DNA of 64,000 bases from Arthrobacter gengyunqii (GCF_023022985.1 NZ_CP095461.1:186001-250000); one strand, 5' to 3'. Counted from the stretch's first letter, positions 39,534 to 48,318 are shown. Notes: a model not told the origin generated them from the letters alone. Made by a program: numbers and translations.

Positions 39534-41028
39534 GGGTGGGGGCTTTCGCGACGGCGACGGCGGGCAGCAGCGCGGTGCGCTCGCTGCCGTCGATCTGGGT
39601 GAAGGTGACGGATTCGGGCGATGCGGCCAGTCCGGCGGGGGTGCTGCCGCCGCGGGAGCCGGGGGAGAAGTCAGCGGAGCCGGCTTCCAGGGCTGCCGAG
39701 AGCAGGGCGCGGATGCTGTTCAGGTGCCGGTCCTCGGGGGCGAGTTCGGCGAAGATCTCGCCCACCGTGGCGGTGCCGCGTTTTCCGGCGGCGCGGGTGA
39801 CGGCGTCGCGCAGTGCCCGGCGGTTGGCCTTGGGCGTGCGCGCGGAACGGTGGATGTCCGCTTCGCTGAACGACGGCGGTGCCGGCAGCTTGGGCGGCGG
39901 TGCGTGGTCTTCGGGGTTGAACAGGTGCACCATGCCCAGGGATTCAAAGACCGCGCCGTACAGCTGGGGTGCCGGAACGACGGCGGTGCGGCGTTTGCTG
40001 CGCGGCGCCTTGTGGATTGCGGTTTCCGCGGTGCGGATCAGCTGACGCAGCTGGACCGATTCGCGGTACTCGTCGCTCTGCACGTAGGTGTGCATGGATT
40101 CGGAGAGCCGGCCGTAGATGCGGTGGATTTCGGTGGCCTGGCCGCGCATGTCGCTGATCAGCCGGTGGAGGCTCTGCCGGTCCTCGGGACTCATGTCCTC
40201 GGCGAAGTCCCGTTCCAGCACCTCGGCGATGGCGGCGCGGAAGCGGTCCTGCTGTTCGGCGTCGTTTAGGAACGCGGTGAAGCCCTCGTAGGTGCGGCCT
40301 TCGCTGGTGTTGCGCAGCTTGCGGTCCGCCTCGAGGATTTCGCCCATGGTCAGGCCCTTGGCGGCGTTGGATTCCACCATTTCCTGGCGCAGGGCGTGCA
40401 GCATTTTCTCCAGGCCGTCGCGCATCCGCTTGAAGTCCGCAGGCAGTGCTGCCGCGAGGTCCAGGATGTCCTGCGCCGCTTCGACGGCGGTTTCCCCGTC
40501 CACCGGGGCGGGCGCCTCGCCGGCCTCGAGGGCGCGGATCATGTCTTCGCGGCGGGCGACTTCCTCTTTCAGCACCGCGATGCGGGCTGCGGGGTCCGGG
40601 TTGGTTTCGTGGGCCAGGTTTTCCACCCGGTCCAGCAGGGTGGCCAGCCGGGAGGAGTTCAGGCTGGTTTTGTCCGAGGTGAAGCCGTCCAGGTAGGAGA
40701 GGTAGCGGACGGAGGATTCGGTGAGTTCGTACACGAACCGGCCGTCGACGCGGGGGCGGGCCAGGAAGCGGCGGGCCACCCAATCATCGGCATAGTTCTT
40801 GCCGGTCCAGTCCTCGCGCAGGGTCACTCCGGAGATGCGCAGCTGGCGCAGGAATCCGTCGGTCATGTTGTGGAATTCCTCGAGCGGAATCCGGGGCCGG
40901 GTGCGGCTGAAGGCTTCCCGGAAGAGGGCCAGCACCCAGGGGTTTGCGGTGGTGAGTTTCCAGCCCGGTGTGGCTTGGAGCCGCTGCAGTTCCGCCCAAT
41001 GGGCCACTGCGTTTTCGATAAAGGACAT
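39526..41028 (-). CDS. jetA: Wadjet/MukF-like subunit JetA (DUF3375)
   Basis: A 500-aa DUF3375 protein, the kleisin-like subunit. It begins MSFIENAVAHWAELQRLQATPGWKL, and FEYELTESS-like RFVYELTESSVRYLSYLDGFTS (near residue 95) is a family hallmark. A long helical middle section includes MEILEADRKLRNTSEGRTYEGFTAFL-type sequence. The ATG at 41028 with GGAAAG upstream fits family length; the extra upstream frame is ignored. First gene of the jetA-jetB-jetC operon. Confidence 0.9.
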   Translation of the reverse strand: MSFIENAVAHWAELQRLQATPGWKLTTANPWVLALFREAFSRTRPRIPLEEFHNMTDGFLRQLRISGVTLREDWTGKNYADDWVARRFLARPRVDGRFVYELTESSVRYLSYLDGFTSDKTSLNSSRLATLLDRVENLAHETNPDPAARIAVLKEEVARREDMIRALEAGEAPAPVDGETAVEAAQDILDLAAALPADFKRMRDGLEKMLHALRQEMVESNAAKGLTMGEILEADRKLRNTSEGRTYEGFTAFLNDAEQQDRFRAAIAEVLERDFAEDMSPEDRQSLHRLISDMRGQATEIHRIYGRLSESMHTYVQSDEYRESVQLRQLIRTAETAIHKAPRSKRRTAVVPAPQLYGAVFESLGMVHLFNPEDHAPPPKLPAPPSFSEADIHRSARTPKANRRALRDAVTRAAGKRGTATVGEIFAELAPEDRHLNSIRALLSAALEAGSADFSPGSRGGSTPAGLAASPESVTFTQIDGSERTALLPAVAVAKAPTHE

Positions 41029-41300
41029 TCTGCGCTTTCCGGACCGGGAACAGGACAAACGGGCCTTGTCGATTTTAGCTGTCGACGGCGGGGAAGGTGG
41101 CATTTGGTGGTTCCAGCTGGTGCGCTGCGTGCGGATACCAAACTTCAACTTCTGTCTGATTCAAGCTCACGCGCTGTGATCCCGGCATCCACCTGTCATG
41201 GCGTTCGTGGACAAGCCCAGTATTCTCATCTACCTAGTGAATTGCCTCCTGCGACAATTTTCATCGAACGATCTGGCTTATTCCAAAGAATTCGCGGACG

Positions 41301-42671
41301 CTAGGCGCTGGATCGCCGAGCCAGACGTAAGGCTGAGATTTCCTTATGGAAGTCCCGGAAGGAGGCGCTCCAGTCTGACTCTGTAGGAGCATTCTGCTCC
41401 GCAAAAATCTTGATCTTGCCTCCCCAAAGGTCGCGCTTCTCCAATCCGCTGCGAGCGACGGTGAGAAGAGCGGACCTGGGATACACGTTCCGTTTGGCTG
41501 CGATTCGATCGAACGCGAAGGTGTGCATGTCCTGGGCCGCGCGTAGTGCTCGGACCGATTCAGGATGAGTTGGCCAGTACCCTCCATGCACTATGCGGTG
41601 GCGTAAGAGGTATGACGCCTCGAACCACTCACCAACTGGCCCACTGGCCGTCGACCAAGACGCGCCTAATCGGGTAGACAGTTGACCGGTGATGCGCTGC
41701 AAGACCCTACCCTCGACAAACAGCTTCTCGGCGTCCCTCGGATCTACCCCCTCCTCCCAAAGGAGCATGCTGAGAATGACGTCCATGAGTGTCTCTGTCG
41801 CCGTATTAGCAAGAATCACACCTCCGGATCTGTCGCCTAGGCCGTTGATTGCTTCATCCGCTTCAATGATTCGCTCGCGCCACAAAACGACCGGATTGCC
41901 CTGCCGGATATATCGCATCCACTGATGAAACTCGGAGACCTGTTCGTCTGATAGAGCGTCACCTTTAAGTGGATCAGCAAAGTTCTCGTGTTCTAGCAGC
42001 ACAAGTTCAGGTCCTTCCCACGCAGCAGTGGGCCCCAGCACCTTCAATAGCCCTTGGTCCTGTTGGTACACCTCACGTATTCCGGGAGCGGTGAACCGTA
42101 GAACAGGGAACGGAATCCGCTCGTAATGAGGGAGCGTTACGCCCTTGCCGCTTTGGAGTCGGTAGGCTCGCACAAGATCGGTGACGAGACGCAGGCATCG
42201 CATGAACTCATCGGAACGCGGCTCTGCATCCTGCGCGGTCTCGATCGATGCTTGATCTGGCTTGTCGGGGGACTCAACAGGAGTCAAAGCCTCCACCACC
42301 GTATAGGCCGTCTTCACCGAGCTTTCATACTCCTTGTAATCAGATGCGACTGGCTTCGCTGTTCCTGATCGCTCGGCTGCCTCCATGACAGCTTTGCTAA
42401 CTCCTGACATGCGGCCATGCGTGTACTCCAACTGATGAAATACCAGGCTGACGTCGGGATCGTCCGGCTGACCTGGGTCGTCGGGGCGGTTAGCAACCTG
42501 CTCGCTCATTTGCAGGCCGTCCGGGAAAGGAATCGGGTGTGGCAAGGCGAAGTACCAGAGAGCCAAAGGCACCTCCGTCGAACTGATGAGTTCGCCCAAT
42601 GGGCTTGAAATCGCTTTCGTGCGCCGCGAGTTGGTAGCTTTCCGCTTCACTCGAGCTCTCTTCCCGCTCAC
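41301..42671 (-). CDS. Hypothetical protein with a C-terminal HEPN-like RX4H motif
   Basis: A 456-aa protein with no family I can name. N-terminal 80 residues are basic, then Pro/Asp-rich and probably flexible. The rest is helical. Near residue 350 it has EASYLLRHRIVHGGYWP, an R-x4-H motif inside a helical bundle, as in HEPN ribonuclease domains; TATETLMDVILSMLLW before it is a typical HEPN helix. HEPN proteins often act as RNases in anti-phage defence or toxin systems. It overlaps the small gene at 42668 (ATGA), forming a two-gene unit. Base composition is AT-richer than the jet operon, suggesting transfer. Confidence 0.65.
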   Translation of the reverse strand: MSGKRARVKRKATNSRRTKAISSPLGELISSTEVPLALWYFALPHPIPFPDGLQMSEQVANRPDDPGQPDDPDVSLVFHQLEYTHGRMSGVSKAVMEAAERSGTAKPVASDYKEYESSVKTAYTVVEALTPVESPDKPDQASIETAQDAEPRSDEFMRCLRLVTDLVRAYRLQSGKGVTLPHYERIPFPVLRFTAPGIREVYQQDQGLLKVLGPTAAWEGPELVLLEHENFADPLKGDALSDEQVSEFHQWMRYIRQGNPVVLWRERIIEADEAINGLGDRSGGVILANTATETLMDVILSMLLWEEGVDPRDAEKLFVEGRVLQRITGQLSTRLGASWSTASGPVGEWFEASYLLRHRIVHGGYWPTHPESVRALRAAQDMHTFAFDRIAAKRNVYPRSALLTVARSGLEKRDLWGGKIKIFAEQNAPTESDWSASFRDFHKEISALRLARRSSA

Positions 42672-42934
42672 TTCGACGATGAGGCTCGTCTTGAGACACG
42701 GCGAGTTCGCGCAGCAGAGAGGTCCAGTCCGAGCTTCTTCAGTTCGTCCTCACTCCACCCGTCCTCGGTCGCCCGGACGTAGGCCTTCTCGTCCTGGCGT
42801 TCAGCCTCGGCAAGCTGCTCGCGCAGCTCGTCCACGCGCTTACGTGTGATCACCAGATCGGTGACCGATTCGATGCGCGAGTCGAGTAGCTTGTGTGCCT
42901 GGCTCTTGGTGGTTTCGAGGTAGATGGTCGCCAT
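42668..42934 (-). CDS. Small coiled-coil hypothetical protein upstream of the HEPN-like gene
   Basis: An 88-aa charged, helical protein starting MATIYLETTKSQAHKLLDSRIESV. The middle (ITRKRVDELREQLAEAERQDEKAYVRA) predicts a coiled coil. Its stop overlaps the start of the next gene (ATGA), so it is co-translated with it. A partner or antitoxin role is possible but rests on arrangement only. The ribosome-binding site is weak. Confidence 0.55.
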   Translation of the reverse strand: MATIYLETTKSQAHKLLDSRIESVTDLVITRKRVDELREQLAEAERQDEKAYVRATEDGWSEDELKKLGLDLSAARTRRVSRRASSSK

Positions 42935-42947
42935 GCTCACTACACTA

Positions 42948-43292
42948 ATGTCGTGCACGGATGTGCGTCACGACGCACGGCTTTCATCGGCCGGCTGGGT
43001 AGTCGTGGAGGTACCCGTTGGCGTGATCGCTGAACCAGTCCTCCCGGAACGAGCAGGGCGCACGGACAGGAAGAAAAGCAAAGCGGATACCGACCACGAG
43101 AATGCCATGCACCTCGTAGAGGCCGCCCGCGCCGAAGAACTCCACGCCCGAGCCGCGAAACTCGCGCCGGAAATGGAACGGTATCAAGTACCCGCGAAAC
43201 AAGGGAGGACTATCACGTTAGTCCGGAACAGCTGGGAAAGGGCCGGTGCCACCGTTGGTGACAGCTTTTTCCTTGAGACGGCTACTTTGTAG
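42948..43292 (+). CDS. Doubtful short ORF with coding-like composition
   Basis: The forward frame encodes about 114 aa ending FFLETATL. The middle part has the GC-rich third positions of a real gene and a helical charged stretch (DHENAMHLVEAARAEELHARAA). Only 13 bases separate its ATG from the leftward gene, too little for divergent promoters, and its end overlaps the convergent membrane-protein gene by 11 bases. It may be a remnant rather than an active gene. Confidence 0.35.
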   Translation: MSCTDVRHDARLSSAGWVVVEVPVGVIAEPVLPERAGRTDRKKSKADTDHENAMHLVEAARAEELHARAAKLAPEMERYQVPAKQGRTITLVRNSWERAGATVGDSFFLETATL

Positions 43293-44310
43293 TAGTTGCC
43301 ACGGATTTCCCAGCGGCCGCCAGGAGTTCGCTCATCAAGGAAGCGGTCAGAGCAACGCCAGAATCTTCCTTGGATTCGGGCGACGAACCGAAGACTCGGG
43401 CAGCGAAGGCTGCCCGCATCTGGTCGCGAAGAGACTCATCGTGCAGAGGTTCCACGTAGCCGTCAAAGGTCAGTAGCTGCTCCTTGATGGTTCTCGCCCA
43501 AGTGCCTAGGTCTCGATGGTAACCGGCTTGCTTGCCGAAGTAGGTCGCCAACCCGAGGACAGCTGCCAAAAGGGAGACTCTGAGGATCCCATCTCCTATT
43601 GTCGTCGCTCCGCCATGCGAAACGCCCGGTACGAAGGCGAGGAAGTATGTGCCCGTGATGCCTGCCATGACACAGATAGCCGTTAACCAGCGGAATATAC
43701 ATGCGGACCTGAGGTGATCCTTGGATAGTTCTTCGAACCTTTTTGTTAACTGTGCACCGGACACAAAGCCGGCAGCTGTCTGGGCGCTGGCTGCTGCCGC
43801 CTCGACTTCTTGGACGGTTATCCGTGCCTTCTTGACGGCAATACGAAGATACTGGGATAGCTTCGCTTGTTCAACCCGTGTTGAAAGCAACGATGCTTTG
43901 CGGTAATCGATCCGCGCTGCTGATGCCTCGGACTTCTCCTGAGTGCCTTCGAATCTTGCAGCTTTGTCCCGGGCCGTCTGCGCCGCTGTGGCAACATATT
44001 TCTGGAGGATGTCCAATAGGTACACACTCGAGATTTCAATATTCCTCGAGTCACGCTGCCTGAGGGCCTTTACCAGTTGCTCGACCGTGGCCCTGTGGGC
44101 ATCGATGGATTTACGGTCCCAGAGTACTGATTCTTCATAAGTAGGAAGAAAGTCATAGTCCGGGCTGAGAGCTTCCCACCAGATCATCAAGACATCGCTG
44201 ATAGCCGCGTTTGCCTCAGAGTCTTCCATCCTCAACTGGTCGGTGACTTCGTTGTACGCCTCGTTGAGGGATTCGAGGTCGCCACTAAAGTCGCTCAGCT
44301 TCATCTGCAT
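43282..44310 (-). CDS. Two-TM coiled-coil membrane protein of the accessory region
   Basis: A 342-aa protein with a long soluble helical N-terminal part (residues 1-205, including a coiled-coil-like stretch KARITVQEVEAAAASAQTA). Two membrane helices follow (about 208-232, IFRWLTAICVMAGITGTYFLAF, and 245-263, ILRVSLLAAVLGLATYFGKQ), then a cytoplasmic C-terminal tail. I recognise no named family. The design, with a helical sensor-like domain and two closely spaced C-terminal helices, occurs among membrane effectors of defence islands, but that is analogy only. Codon use is less GC-biased than in the surrounding core genes. Confidence 0.65.
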   Translation of the reverse strand: MQMKLSDFSGDLESLNEAYNEVTDQLRMEDSEANAAISDVLMIWWEALSPDYDFLPTYEESVLWDRKSIDAHRATVEQLVKALRQRDSRNIEISSVYLLDILQKYVATAAQTARDKAARFEGTQEKSEASAARIDYRKASLLSTRVEQAKLSQYLRIAVKKARITVQEVEAAAASAQTAAGFVSGAQLTKRFEELSKDHLRSACIFRWLTAICVMAGITGTYFLAFVPGVSHGGATTIGDGILRVSLLAAVLGLATYFGKQAGYHRDLGTWARTIKEQLLTFDGYVEPLHDESLRDQMRAAFAARVFGSSPESKEDSGVALTASLMSELLAAAGKSVATTTK

Positions 44311-44460
44311 GGTCTATTTGACCATGGTTGGGCGTCCCGTCATATGCACATTGTTAGGATAGGACGCAAAGGATCTTCCGGCTCGTATCCTGACGCCCGG
44401 TCCTGATGTCTAATGCGACATCTACCTCGCAGGTGCGACTCCGTTGTTTCTGTGTCTTTG

Positions 44461-45006
44461 ATGAACCACCACGTCGTCTATGCCGTGTCCCCGGGGTCTG
44501 TGGGTGATGATGAAAGCAGGACCAGCCGCCTCGCGCTCGAAAAACGAATACGATACGAACTCAGTACGTTGGCTGAGAGCAACGCTCACCATGATTTCGA
44601 AGCTATCTGCTTGGGTCTTGCTCACAAACGCATCGCGACGAATCTTATGCCTGCGACTGGGCCAGTCAGCGCTGGAGGGGACAAAGGTGAGACGCTGAGA
44701 GCTTTTGGACCAACCTTGCCTCGGAGGTCGCAGGAGCTTCATCTTTTGCGCTAGGTGCGACCCAAAAGAACGTTGTCCTGGCTTGCGCGATCCGGCTGGC
44801 GGACGTTCCCACGAAGATTCGAAGAGATCTGCGTTCCATATGCACACAGGGGGAACACATGGACCGGGTTGTGTTCTTCACACAAAGTCCTGTCCCGGTG
44901 GCGAAGCGTCATGAATTGCAGCAACAGGCAAGAGACCATCACGGTATCTCCTTGGATCGGAGAACAGCTTTACACTCCCCAAAAGAATGCAGCGAGTCCC
45001 ACCTGA
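44461..45006 (+). pseudogene. Broken 5' part of a large defence-type gene
   Basis: Read across frameshifts, the forward strand encodes a continuous domain: LALEKRIRYELSTLAES, FEAICLGLAHKRIATNLMP, ATGPVSAGGDKG, then (after a break near 44688, where one base appears lost) DAESFWTNLASEVAGASSFALG, VVLACAIRLADVPTKIRRDL, and VVFFTQSPVPVAKRHELQQ. Near 44950 the frame breaks again and resumes as WIGEQLYTP, as though 15-20 codons were deleted, and it ends at TGA 45004-45006. From memory, this module is the N-terminal part of large actinobacterial NTPase or TPR proteins; the rest is missing. Not functional as read. Confidence 0.7.
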
Positions 45007-45027
45007 GGCACATGTAACAATCCTCCT

Positions 45028-46257
45028 ATGGCCTTTACAGCACTGCACCGCGTTCTCGGGATGTCGCCATCCGAACTCTCCATGGACCTCGTGGTCGCAG
45101 CCGTTGCTGCAGCGGTTCGCGAACAGGCGGATCTGGATTGGAAGGAAAAGCTACCGGACAGCCGTGACCAAGCGGCAAAAGAGGAATTTGTCAAGGACGT
45201 AACAGCCATGGTGAATAGCGGCGGCGGTCTGATCGTGTTCGGAGTGCGGGAAAACCCTGCCACCTCGGCCGCTGAGGAAATCGTCGACACGGGTGCTTTT
45301 ACCGATGGGGAAGCGAGGCGCCTGCGATCGATAGTCTATTCGGCAATCCAGCCGGCTATACAGGACCTGGTGTTCGAGGCTGTCAGCAGTGGAGCGGCGA
45401 CCGTGGTTATCGTTCAAGTGCCGTCCAGTGTCGATACGCCGCATTTTCAGGTCCGACAGGGGTCGCTTCGGGCTCCGCGTCGTTTTGGCGCACAGACCGT
45501 AGACATGGCGGAACGTGATATTGAACAGGCCTACCGAGCGCGCTTTGAGGACCGCCGGGCAAAGGACGACACGCTCAATGAATTAGCCAGCAGGCTTTTA
45601 GCAGGCGTTCCCCGAGAGGGCAGGGTGTGGCTGACGGCTGCGGCAGTTCCGGTCAACCCGCGTCCGGCTCATCTGGGTCGCCTTTCCCGGGAGATCGCCC
45701 TAGACATTTTTCGAGATATTCGTATACAGAGCCCATTGTTGTCTCCCGATAATGAACACTATTTCGGCTATCTGGATCCCAACCCCCGGCCTGGGCTGAG
45801 GAAATGGAGGGCCGCTGTTCCTACGAACGGGGATGTGGGAGTAGTGGAAGTGCATGACCGCGGTGCCACAGGCCTGGCCTGGGCGCCCAGGCCAGGTGAC
45901 GGTTTTGACGCCGGGCAGGACCTTCACGTTATGTTCGCGCATCATTTTCCGGTCTATGTCGTGCAGCTTCTCAATTCTGCGCTCGACCGCCTAGATATCT
46001 CTGGCGGATACCTGGTGCAGTTGATGATGCACGGTGCCGACGACAGCCATCCCCTCTACATCCGGACTTTTGAGTACGGCCATCCCAAGGACAGGGAAAG
46101 ACTCACTCCGATTCATGGTTTTGCCCCTGTGGACTCATTCTTCAATGGAGGTAGTTTTCAGGATCTGCAGGAAACAGTCCAGTCCATGGCTTTGGATGTC
46201 CTGAACCAAGCGGGTATCGGGGCGGTTGACGCCACGTATCTTCGACCGCTTAGATAA
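45028..46257 (+). CDS. AlbA_2 (Schlafen-like) domain protein
   Basis: A 409-aa protein with a short N-terminal helical part and an AlbA_2/Schlafen-type domain near residues 28-170. Motifs: QADLDWKEKLPDS (D-x-K/E-K at strand 1), KEEFVKDVTAMVNSGGGLIVFGVRE (the N-x-x-G-G-x-x-x-x-G core), and a later strand VVIVQVPSSVDTPHF. The C-terminal 200 residues are unassigned. AlbA_2 proteins bind nucleic acids or nucleotides and are frequent in defence contexts. It begins 22 bases after the broken gene. Confidence 0.8.
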   Translation: MAFTALHRVLGMSPSELSMDLVVAAVAAAVREQADLDWKEKLPDSRDQAAKEEFVKDVTAMVNSGGGLIVFGVRENPATSAAEEIVDTGAFTDGEARRLRSIVYSAIQPAIQDLVFEAVSSGAATVVIVQVPSSVDTPHFQVRQGSLRAPRRFGAQTVDMAERDIEQAYRARFEDRRAKDDTLNELASRLLAGVPREGRVWLTAAAVPVNPRPAHLGRLSREIALDIFRDIRIQSPLLSPDNEHYFGYLDPNPRPGLRKWRAAVPTNGDVGVVEVHDRGATGLAWAPRPGDGFDAGQDLHVMFAHHFPVYVVQLLNSALDRLDISGGYLVQLMMHGADDSHPLYIRTFEYGHPKDRERLTPIHGFAPVDSFFNGGSFQDLQETVQSMALDVLNQAGIGAVDATYLRPLR

Positions 46258-46622
46258 ATTCGCCCGGAGCTAAGCAGTGAATGAAGAATAAGTAGGCGGA
46301 AATTCACAGACTAAGTGTCCGGTCAAACTGACAACGAGCCGAGCGCACCGTCGCGGGCAATCGCGTCAAGCAGACCGCCTGGGCAGTGCCGCTGAGCTTG
46401 TTTTTTGCGCAGCGTCGGAAAGGCGCGCAATGGGAGCCTGTCCCGATTTGTGTGGATCAGGGCATGTGGGAAATAGTCGGTTCAAAGGACCGCCCGTGGG
46501 GGCCCTCTCCCGTCGTCCTTAGAGGCGCCGGGTCCTAACCGAGATCACCGGAGCCTTGGCCTCAAGCAGGATTTACTGCGCCGCGCTCCCGGGATGTCGG
46601 GCCGACAGCGGTACGGCTGACG
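46258..46622. other. Non-coding gap with a possible IS-end remnant
   Basis: No acceptable gene is seen in these 365 bases. AGTGTCCGGTCAAACTGACA at about 46311 looks like an insertion-sequence terminal repeat, but no matching partner end or transposase was found. The stretch joins the accessory island to the decayed genes that follow. Confidence 0.4.
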
Positions 46623-47057
46623 TCAGGCTGGGTTCATCCGCGGGTCCTCGGTCGGGTTCGGGTACATGCACGGACAGCCGGCAGTGCCGGCGTCGGGCAG
46701 GTATTCGAAATGCGAGGGCTCGTTGCCGTACACCAGGCAGAGCCCGTACCCGGCGCCGTGTGCAGACAGCCAGTCGGTGACGGCGCCGGGCGCGACGTCG
46801 ACCGCGCCCCCGTGCACATGCGTCGACGTCTGTGCGGTGGCCACCCAACGGGCTGCCTCCGCCCCGGAACCGTACCGGACGACGGCGATCTCCTCGGCCG
46901 CAGCATCCACCGCCGCTGCTCGGACCGCGTCGAGTAACACCCCGAACTGGTCTCCACGCTTGCCGAGCCGTTCCAGCGTGGCACGGAACGGGTGCGCTCG
47001 GATCAGGCCGGCGTCGGCCTTGGGCTGACCATCGTTGGGAGCATCGTCCAGGCCCAC
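46623..47057 (-). pseudogene. Truncated VanY-like D-Ala-D-Ala carboxypeptidase (M15B)
   Basis: The last 90 residues carry the zinc peptidase core: QTSTHVHGGAVDV (S-x-H-x-x-G-x-A-x-D), LSAHGAGYGLCLVYGNEPSHFEY (E-x-x-H), and CPCMYPNPTEDPRM. The N-terminal half of the fold, including its substrate Arg loop, is missing, and the first 20-25 codons run antisense through the histidine-kinase remnant. So the 5' end was probably lost at a junction near 46,990-47,010. An expressed short protein cannot be excluded. Confidence 0.6.
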
Positions 47058-47174
47058 GATGGAACGCTCACTATTGGGGGAAGGCCCGCCGGCGGGCTCC
47101 GCGTCTCCGCGCTGCTGTCCGCCGGTGAGGTGAGCGGTAGGCTAGGCGACGTTGTACCGTCCGAAGCGTTATAA
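46992..47174 (+). pseudogene. 3' fragment of a sensor histidine kinase
   Basis: The frame reads SDQAGVGLGLTIVGSIVQAH, then DGTLTIGGRPAGGLRVSALL, and ends EAL-stop. This is the G2 box and last strand of a HATPase_c domain (G-x-G-L-G-L-x-I-V, G-G-L/G-x-x-x). Everything upstream (sensor, HisKA, N and G1 boxes) is absent. It faces the VanY remnant, so the two may derive from a van-like two-component cluster. Confidence 0.7.
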
Positions 47175-47219
47175 GGCTCGATGGACGTTTGTCCCGGGCT
47201 GTTAAGGAAGGCTCCGCTC

Positions 47220-48056
47220 ATGCATTTGTCCCTTGTTCCGCCGCGTCAAGTCGCGATCGGTGATGCAGCGTCGTTCGTCGGTACCACCTCGGAAGCGATC
47301 CGCAGCTACCACGAGATGGGCCTGCTCCCCGAGCCCGAACAGGGCGGCGACGGCCCGCGCCGATACGGCTACGAATCCATGATCCGGCTGCTGTGGATCC
47401 AGAAGATGGTCGACGCCGGGATTGCCCTGGAGGACATCCGTGAAGTCTTTGCCGACACGGCTCCTGCTGGTGCGGACAGCGGCCACAATGCCGCCGTCGT
47501 GCAGCGCCTGCGCACAGTGAAGGGCAGGATGGGTCTGCTCTCCGACTTCGTCACCGGCCGGCTCGAGGGTCTGCCCGAGGGTTTCCTGCGCCAGACGGAT
47601 CTGGATGGCCTGCTGGTCATGGAGCGGATCTTCGGGTCGCTCGGCGCGGCCATGGGCGCCGGCCGTTACCTTGCGCTGGCCGCTCACCCGGGTCTGCGGG
47701 AGGAATCCGACCGTGTTGATGCCGCCGAGGAAGCGCTCGATGACACGGTGCCTGTTGACGACCCCCGCGTGGCACAGGTGGCTGCCGAACGGCACGCCTT
47801 CGAACGAAGGTTGAGTGCCGCCATCGAGGATTCCGGTCAGGCGCAGAGGGACGAAGCGCTCCTCGACTCCTGGGATTCTCTGCACCCCGCTGTCCCCGGA
47901 AGTGAGGGCGAAGCCTGTCAGGTCGCTGGCGGAGGGGACAATCGCGTGAGCCTCAGCGAGGCCATTGGAATGATGCCCTACGACTACTCCCCGGCCCGCC
48001 TGCGCTGCATGGAATTGACCGTTGAACTCGACGCCAAGGAGTCATCCGCTTCCTAG
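47220..48056 (+). CDS. MerR-family transcriptional regulator
   Basis: A MerR-type protein of about 278 aa: VAIGDAASFVGTTSEAIRSYHEMGLLPEPEQGG (winged HTH, residues 9-41), RRYGYESMIRLLWIQKMVDAGIALEDIREVF (second HTH part) and a long effector domain (helical, about 100-270). The ATG at 47220 is preceded by AAGGAAGG. Unlike short metal-sensing MerRs, the C-terminal half lacks cysteines at the usual places, so a small-molecule or drug sensor is more likely. No obvious target gene is adjacent. Confidence 0.85.
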   Translation: MHLSLVPPRQVAIGDAASFVGTTSEAIRSYHEMGLLPEPEQGGDGPRRYGYESMIRLLWIQKMVDAGIALEDIREVFADTAPAGADSGHNAAVVQRLRTVKGRMGLLSDFVTGRLEGLPEGFLRQTDLDGLLVMERIFGSLGAAMGAGRYLALAAHPGLREESDRVDAAEEALDDTVPVDDPRVAQVAAERHAFERRLSAAIEDSGQAQRDEALLDSWDSLHPAVPGSEGEACQVAGGGDNRVSLSEAIGMMPYDYSPARLRCMELTVELDAKESSAS

Positions 48057-48318
48057 ACAGGGCGTAATGCCCCGATTCAAAGGCTGGTCACGCTTCTGAG
48101 GCCTAGTCCGTCTCGTTCGGATGGACCTGCGGATTCCCGGAGGCGACAGTGTGAGAGCGCGATCCGTGTCCTGGCCGAGCGCGGCATTCCGTCCCGCGTC
48201 GCCGCGTTGCCGCCGCTTTTTCCCTCGGCTACCTCTTGCCGAATCCCTACGACGAAGTCGACGTCCCTTATGCAAAGAAATGTTTGCAAATAAACCTTTG
48301 CGGTGGCATGCTGGGTCC
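48057..48318. promoter_or_regulatory. Gap with coding vestige and ArsR control region
   Basis: The first 200 bases hold short unconnected reading stretches (ESAIRVLAERGIPSRVAALP in one frame, AFSLGYLLPNPYDEVDVPYA in another) that look like an old, frameshifted gene fragment I cannot identify. The last 50 bases contain a dyad TTTGCAAA (48283-48290) flanked by GCAAAG and CTTTGC (48272-48301). This symmetric set is a likely ArsR operator. Confidence 0.5.

Noticed and set aside
44422..44847. Leftward open frame of 141 codons
   Set aside because: Antisense to the reconstructed defence-type remnant, which has clear conserved motifs on the forward strand.
46305..46330. Insertion-sequence terminal repeat
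   Set aside because: The sequence resembles an IS end, but no second end, target duplication or transposase was found; kept only as a note in the gap.
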